Below are positions 4,852 through 8,793 of a stretch of DNA of 8,793 bases, piece after piece. The notes below the pieces were generated by a model. That model was not told the DNA's origin and did not search any database. It saw only the letters and a program-made list of their open reading frames with translations. The stretch is from an uncultured Eggerthellaceae bacterium (GTDB lineage: Bacteria; Actinomycetota; Coriobacteriia; Coriobacteriales; Eggerthellaceae). The stretch covers positions 1 to 8,793 of the forward strand of contig CANRPV010000057.1 in assembly GCA_947632575.1 (NCBI GenBank), in the 5' to 3' direction. The first letter of the stretch is position 1. Every line of letters starts with the position of its first letter. The translations under genes were made by a program, and so were the position numbers.

Positions 4852-6909
4852 ATGAACGAAAATGCGCCATCCGGATCCGCTAATCGCGGTCAACGAACAG
4901 CCGCCCAGGTGGGAGCCCCGCAAGGGCTCGGAAGCCACTCACCGAAGCAGGGGGAGATAATGACCGGCGCTCAGGCGGTCATAGCCTCGCTTGAGGCCGA
5001 GGGAGTCGACTACGTCTTCGGCTATCCGGGAGGCCAGGCGTTAAAGATTTACGACGCCCTCTACGATTCCAAGCAGATCACCCACATTCTGGCTCGCCAT
5101 GAGCAAGGAGCCGTCCATGAGGCGGACGGTTACGCCCGCGCCACAGGACGTCCCGGCGTGGTCATCGTGACCAGCGGACCGGGAGCCACCAATACCGTGA
5201 CCGGTATCGCGACCGCCTATATGGACTCGGTGCCGCTCATCGTCGTCACCGGCCAGGTGCCTCGCGCGGTCATCGGTACTGACTCGTTTCAGGAGTCGGA
5301 CATCGTGGGCATCACCATGCCCGTGGTCAAACACAGCTACCTCCTTCAGTCGGTGGACGAACTCACCACGGTTTTCAGGGAGGCCTTCCATATCGCCACG
5401 ACGGGACGTCCCGGACCCGTACTGATCGATATTCCCTCGGATCTTGCCAGCGAAAAGCTCGTTTTCGATTATCCCGACGAGGTGAGTCTCCCCTCCTATA
5501 AGCCCACTTACAAGGGCAACATGAAACAGATTCGTCAAGCGGTCGCGCGCATTGAAGAGGCGCACCAACCCGTGCTATACGTGGGAGGCGGCATCATCAT
5601 CTCAGATGCCACGGATGAGCTGACGGCCCTCGCCGAGCTCATGGAGATTCCCGTGGTCACCACACTCATGGGCAAAGGAGCCTTCCCCGCGAGCCACCCC
5701 CTCAACCTTGGACCCGTGGGAATGCACGGATCCAAGTATGCCAACCTCGCCATGACCGAAAGCGACCTGATCATCGCCTGCGGCGCCCGCTTCTCCGATC
5801 GGGTGACCGGCAAGCTGAGTCAATTCGCTCCCCATGCCGACGTGATCCATATCGACATCGATCCTGCGGAAATCGGCAAAATCCGTGAGGCGCAGATCCC
5901 TATCGTCGGCGACCTCAAAGGCGTCTTAGCGGGAATCGTCTCAGCGCTGGTGAAGCGCAACAGCCAACCCAACGACGCCCCATGGATCGAGCGCGTCAAC
6001 GTTTGGCGCAAGCGCTATCCCTTCTACCACAGCGACATCAAGGAAAAGCCCGATGAGATCGTACCTGAGCTGGTGTTAGAGACACTATCCGACAAGCTGG
6101 ATCCTCAAAAGTCCATCGTCGTGACCGAAGTGGGTCAGCACCAGATGTGGGCGACTCAATTCATCGAACGAGAGCGCCCGCGCAGCTTCCTCTCCTCCGG
6201 CGGCCTTGGAACTATGGGCTTTGGTTTCCCGGCGGCTATCGGCGCGGCCATTGGACGACCGGATTGCACGGTGGTCTGCATCGCCGGCGACGGATCGTTT
6301 CAGATGAACACCCAGGAGATGGCCACCGCCGCCATCAACGGAGTGCCGGTCAAGGTGCTGATCATGGATAACCGCTGCCTAGACATGGTGCACCAGTGGC
6401 AAAAGCTCTTCTACAAGGGACGCTACTCGGAAACTCTCTTGGATCCGATTCCCGATTTCGTGAAACTCACCGCGGCCTACGACTGGGAGGGCGAGCGTAT
6501 CGAAAATCCCGCGGATTTGGACGCGGCGCTCGACCGCATGCTCAACTCTGATGTGCCCTACCTCCTGGATGTGGCAATCTCGCGGGATCAAAACGTCTAT
6601 CCCATGGTCGCTCCGGGCAGTGGCTTGAACGAAGTCATGGGCGCGATCGACGTCGCTGTCGGCGCCGTGCGCACCGATATGCCGGATTCCTTTGCCGCCT
6701 CCCCCGCCCCTTCTCCCTGCGCTCAAATCGACGCCCAGTTCGGAGGTCGTTGGGAAAGCGATCCGTTCGACACCGGCGCTCGCATCGGACAGCGCAACGC
6801 CGATGGGAGCCTGGTGACAGATGAGGAAGGCGTCCTCAAGAAGCAGGCTCACCGGTCGAAGCAGACCGCCCAGCCCGACTCTGAGTCCAAGGAAGGAGGC
6901 CGCTCATGA
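4852..6909 (+). CDS. ilvB: Acetohydroxyacid synthase large subunit IlvB
   Basis: This ThDP-dependent enzyme condenses two pyruvates to 2-acetolactate, or pyruvate with 2-ketobutyrate, the first common step to valine, leucine and isoleucine. The 685-residue product is long for the family: about 36 extra N-terminal residues before MTGAQAV and a low-complexity tail after about residue 590. Visible motifs are VFGYPGG (55-61), the catalytic Glu84 in RHEQGA, GPGATN, GTDSFQESDIVGITMPV, the FAD/ThDP-type central domain, and the ThDP-Mg motif GDG (479-481) to DN (506-507). The usual NN is DN, and LGMV reads LDMV (510-513), followed by HQWQ. The ATG at 4852 is chosen because the frame upstream runs through the terminator. 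Its nearest AGGAG is 17 bp away, so the ATG at 4960 (GGGGGAG three bases before) is the alternative. It overlaps ilvN by ATGA. Confidence 0.95.
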   Translation: MNENAPSGSANRGQRTAAQVGAPQGLGSHSPKQGEIMTGAQAVIASLEAEGVDYVFGYPGGQALKIYDALYDSKQITHILARHEQGAVHEADGYARATGRPGVVIVTSGPGATNTVTGIATAYMDSVPLIVVTGQVPRAVIGTDSFQESDIVGITMPVVKHSYLLQSVDELTTVFREAFHIATTGRPGPVLIDIPSDLASEKLVFDYPDEVSLPSYKPTYKGNMKQIRQAVARIEEAHQPVLYVGGGIIISDATDELTALAELMEIPVVTTLMGKGAFPASHPLNLGPVGMHGSKYANLAMTESDLIIACGARFSDRVTGKLSQFAPHADVIHIDIDPAEIGKIREAQIPIVGDLKGVLAGIVSALVKRNSQPNDAPWIERVNVWRKRYPFYHSDIKEKPDEIVPELVLETLSDKLDPQKSIVVTEVGQHQMWATQFIERERPRSFLSSGGLGTMGFGFPAAIGAAIGRPDCTVVCIAGDGSFQMNTQEMATAAINGVPVKVLIMDNRCLDMVHQWQKLFYKGRYSETLLDPIPDFVKLTAAYDWEGERIENPADLDAALDRMLNSDVPYLLDVAISRDQNVYPMVAPGSGLNEVMGAIDVAVGAVRTDMPDSFAASPAPSPCAQIDAQFGGRWESDPFDTGARIGQRNADGSLVTDEEGVLKKQAHRSKQTAQPDSESKEGGRS

Positions 6910-7388
6910 GGCACATTCTCTCGGTCTTAGTGGACAACAAGCCGGGCGTGCTTTCCCGCGTCACCGGTTTGATTTCTCGTCGCGGCTTCAACATCGAGTC
7001 GCTCTCCGTCGGTCCCACCGAGGACGTCACCCTGTCTCACTTGACCGCCGTCGTCAACGCCGACGATGTGGCCTATGAGCAGATCACCAAACAGCTCCAT
7101 AAGCTCATCAGCGTCTATAAGATCACCGACCTGACCGACGTGGATGCGATCGAGCGTGAATTGGTGCTCTACAAGGTGAACGCCGTTCCGGAGCGCCGAA
7201 ACGAGATCATCGAAATCGCCAACATCTTTCGCGCGAAGATCGTCGACGTGGGACGCACCTCGCTTACCATCGAAGCCACCGGCGACGAGTCGAAATTGAA
7301 GGGTCTGGAGGATCTCTTCCGAGCCTACGGCATCAAGGAAATCGTACGAACGGGCAAGATTGCCCTCTCGCGCAATTCGAAGGATTAG
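6906..7388 (+). CDS. ilvN: Acetohydroxyacid synthase small (regulatory) subunit IlvN
   Basis: The regulatory subunit binds the IlvB catalytic dimer, raises its activity and usually confers valine feedback inhibition. The 160-residue product has the standard length. The N-terminal ACT domain (about 1-75) reads HILSVLVDNKPGVLSRVTGL and RRGFNIESLSVGPTED, the classic valine-binding fold sequence. The C-terminal domain (about 80-160) has LVLYKVNA, RAKIVDVG and the GIKEIVRTGKIAL end. The start codon overlaps the ilvB stop (ATGA), and GGAGG lies just upstream within ilvB (about 6895-6899), so the two are translationally coupled. It is the last gene of this operon in the window. Confidence 0.96.
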   Translation: MRHILSVLVDNKPGVLSRVTGLISRRGFNIESLSVGPTEDVTLSHLTAVVNADDVAYEQITKQLHKLISVYKITDLTDVDAIERELVLYKVNAVPERRNEIIEIANIFRAKIVDVGRTSLTIEATGDESKLKGLEDLFRAYGIKEIVRTGKIALSRNSKD

Positions 7389-7397
7389 CCACAAAGA

Positions 7398-7463
7398 ATT
7401 GATCAGTCCGATTGGCCGATTGGCTCGATCGACCAATCGGATTGATTGGCCAATCTGATCAAT
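7398..7463. repeat. Nested palindrome between ilvN and arcC
   Basis: Outer arms ATTGATCAG (7398-7406) and CTGATCAAT (7455-7463), middle arms ATTGGCC (7411-7417) and GGCCAAT (7448-7454), and inner arms CCGATTGG (7416-7423) and CCAATCGG (7433-7440) form a long stem with asymmetric loops. The inner and middle arms share two bases, so they cannot all pair fully at once. The inner loop contains TCGATCGA. GATTGG-type units recur throughout. It sits between convergent genes, so it may end both transcripts, but neither side has a clear T run. A palindromic intergenic repeat family is the other possibility. Confidence 0.65.
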
Positions 7464-7479
7464 CAATCAGCTCAAGGGA

Positions 7480-8445
7480 CTAAGAAGGACCGATAAAGCG
7501 AGTGCCAGATTGTCCTTTGAACGCTTCAGGCGCCTTATCCAGCTTGCCGATGATAGCCACACGTCCAGGCTTGGATTTCACGAAGCGAATAGCCGCTTTC
7601 ACCTTCGGCTCCATAGATCCTTTCCCGAACTGCCCTTCCGCGAGAAAACGCTCCGCGTCGGCCACCGAAAGGTTCTTCAGGTCTTCTTGATCCGGGCGTC
7701 CAAAATTGATCGAAACGTATTCGACTCCTGTGAGCAGAATGAGCATCTCGGCGTCGCAATCCTCGGCTAAAAGCTCACTGGCCAGGTCCTTGTCGAGGAC
7801 GCAAGGAATGGACTGATAGGTGCCGTCTTCCTGCTTCGCCACGGGAATGCCGCCTCCACCGCAGGCGATGGCGATGAAGTCGTTGTCGATGAGATTGAGG
7901 ATGGAGGCCGCCTCGAGAATGCGCTTCGGCTCGGGAGAAGCCACCGCGCGACGGCAACCCCGCCCCGAGTCCTCCATGAACTGCAGGCTGGGATCTTCCT
8001 TCACCATATCCATGACCTGGCTCGGCGTAAAGAAGGCGCCGATGGGCTTTTCGGGATCGGTGAACGCCGGATCGTCCTTGTCCACCTCAATGCGGGTGAT
8101 GATCGTAGCCACATGCCAAGGAAGATTCTGGCGAATGATTTCGTTCACGAGGCCTTGCTGAAGGTGATAGCCGATAAAACCCTGAGTGATCGCCACGGAA
8201 TCCGTCAGATCTATCAGCGGGAACCGCCCCGCCATCTGGTGGGCGATGCGCATCGCGTTTTGGAACATCCCGACCTGGGGTCCATTGCCATGGGTGATGA
8301 TGATCTCATTGCCCATCTTGGCCAACTCGATCAGAAACGGGACCGCTTTGTTGATCGCGTCCATTTCCTCCTCGGCCGAATTACCTAAGGAATTGCCTCC
8401 TAATGCGATGACCACGCGATTGGGCCGTTTCAATTCTTCACTCAC
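7480..8445 (-). CDS. arcC: Carbamate kinase ArcC
   Basis: Carbamate kinase transfers phosphate from carbamoyl phosphate to ADP, giving ATP, CO2 and ammonia; it usually ends arginine deiminase, agmatine or ureido-compound fermentation. The GTG at 8445 is chosen because AAGGAG lies six bases upstream; an in-frame ATG at 8496 would add 17 residues inside the upstream gene. The 321-residue product fits the family. Motifs are VVIALGGNSLG (about 11-21), IITHGNGPQVG (about 49-59), DPEKPIGAFF, SGRGCRRAVASPEP, IACGGGGIPV, LDKDLASELLA and GSMEPKVKAAIRFV, spread as in amino-acid-kinase folds. The GRGYRR tyrosine is Cys here. It follows the ABC ATPase gene with 10 bp between them. No arcA or arcB is visible, so the source of carbamoyl phosphate is unknown. 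Confidence 0.95.
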   Translation of the reverse strand: MSEELKRPNRVVIALGGNSLGNSAEEEMDAINKAVPFLIELAKMGNEIIITHGNGPQVGMFQNAMRIAHQMAGRFPLIDLTDSVAITQGFIGYHLQQGLVNEIIRQNLPWHVATIITRIEVDKDDPAFTDPEKPIGAFFTPSQVMDMVKEDPSLQFMEDSGRGCRRAVASPEPKRILEAASILNLIDNDFIAIACGGGGIPVAKQEDGTYQSIPCVLDKDLASELLAEDCDAEMLILLTGVEYVSINFGRPDQEDLKNLSVADAERFLAEGQFGKGSMEPKVKAAIRFVKSKPGRVAIIGKLDKAPEAFKGQSGTRFIGPS

Positions 8446-8455
8446 GCGATGCTCC

Positions 8456-8793
8456 TTATTCCGCAGCGGTGCTTCGAGTCGTTGGCTTGTTCTCATCAGT
8501 GGATGGATTGTCGCTATAACTCATCTTACCTTCTGCCAGCGTATAGGTGCCAAAGGCGAAACCGTCGGCTTGCCTATGGCGAATGCGCAGACAGGTGTTT
8601 TCAGTGGTCATCAACGCTCGCGTCAACTTACCGACGGCGAGGGCCGAATCGTCATCAAGAGCCGCATCCACCTCATCGAGCAGCATCACCTCAGGGCTTG
8701 TGACGAACGCTCGCAACAGCGCGACGCGCGCTTGCTGACCGCCGGAGAGCTGAGACGCGTCTCGATCCAGCTCCACATCCGACAGATCAGCCA
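8456..8793 (-). CDS. ABC-type ATPase, C-terminal part
   Basis: The frame enters from the right edge and ends at TAA (8458-8456), giving about 112 residues. It has the ABC signature LSGGQQARVALLRAF and the Walker B with catalytic Glu and D-loop, VMLLDEVDAALD. The expected His switch is less typical: LRIRHRQADGFAFG replaces the usual hydrophobic strand plus THD. A polar tail ending DENKPTTRSTAAE follows. The Walker A and any start codon lie outside the window. The substrate is unknown; an importer ATPase or a non-transport ATPase are both possible. Its stop codon TAA overlaps the AAGGAG of arcC, which suggests co-transcription and translational coupling. Confidence 0.85.
   Translation of the reverse strand, partial: ADLSDVELDRDASQLSGGQQARVALLRAFVTSPEVMLLDEVDAALDDDSALAVGKLTRALMTTENTCLRIRHRQADGFAFGTYTLAEGKMSYSDNPSTDENKPTTRSTAAE

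Noticed and set aside
7398..7463. Ordinary bidirectional intrinsic terminator
   Set aside because: The stems are interrupted and neither strand has a clear T run after them, so I list it as a palindromic repeat.
7820..8388. Plus-strand open frames over arcC
   Set aside because: They are antisense to a well-conserved carbamate kinase and have no conserved motifs.

Overview
The window looks like bacterial chromosome of balanced to moderately high GC. The long AHAS large subunit, with low-complexity extensions at both ends, recalls actinobacterial IlvB, and the gene mix (SSS symporter, LysR regulator, carbamate kinase) would fit a Coriobacteriia-like actinobacterium. That placement is inference; there is no rRNA or other marker gene here.

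Layout. Bases 1-499 (-) hold the N-terminal part of a sodium:solute symporter. Bases 500-997 hold no convincing gene but are rich in RNA signals, all read leftwards: a strong intrinsic terminator (616-648) upstream of the symporter, a possible promoter (821-848), a second terminator (853-887) and a 21-bp tandem repeat (908-970). Bases 998-1126 (-) encode an unrecognised 42-residue protein with a strong Shine-Dalgarno and a structured 5' region. Bases 1408-2301 (-) encode a LysR-type regulator. A 351-bp divergent gap with a tandem palindrome array (2498-2529) separates it from an uncharacterised coiled-coil protein with a C-terminal membrane anchor (2653-3831, +).

Further right, purE (3980-4450, +) serves purine synthesis. 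A T-box-type leader with its own promoter and terminator (4460-4799) precedes ilvB and ilvN (4852-7388, +), the two AHAS subunits, which overlap by ATGA. A nested palindrome (7398-7463) separates these from a convergent minus-strand pair: carbamate kinase arcC (7480-8445) and, upstream of it, the C-terminal part of an ABC-type ATPase (8456-8793, cut by the window edge). The ATPase stop codon touches the arcC Shine-Dalgarno, so the two are probably co-transcribed.

How the genes work together. IlvB and IlvN form one enzyme that starts branched-chain amino acid synthesis, apparently controlled by tRNA charging through the leader. ArcC makes ATP from carbamoyl phosphate, but no arginine deiminase or other carbamoyl-phosphate source is visible. 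The most interesting parts are the leader, whose predicted specifier reads as alanine rather than a branched-chain codon and whose antiterminator is not canonical; the possible structured RNA and conditional terminator before the symporter; the small 42-residue gene; and the tail-anchored coiled-coil protein with its TTCATGAA array.
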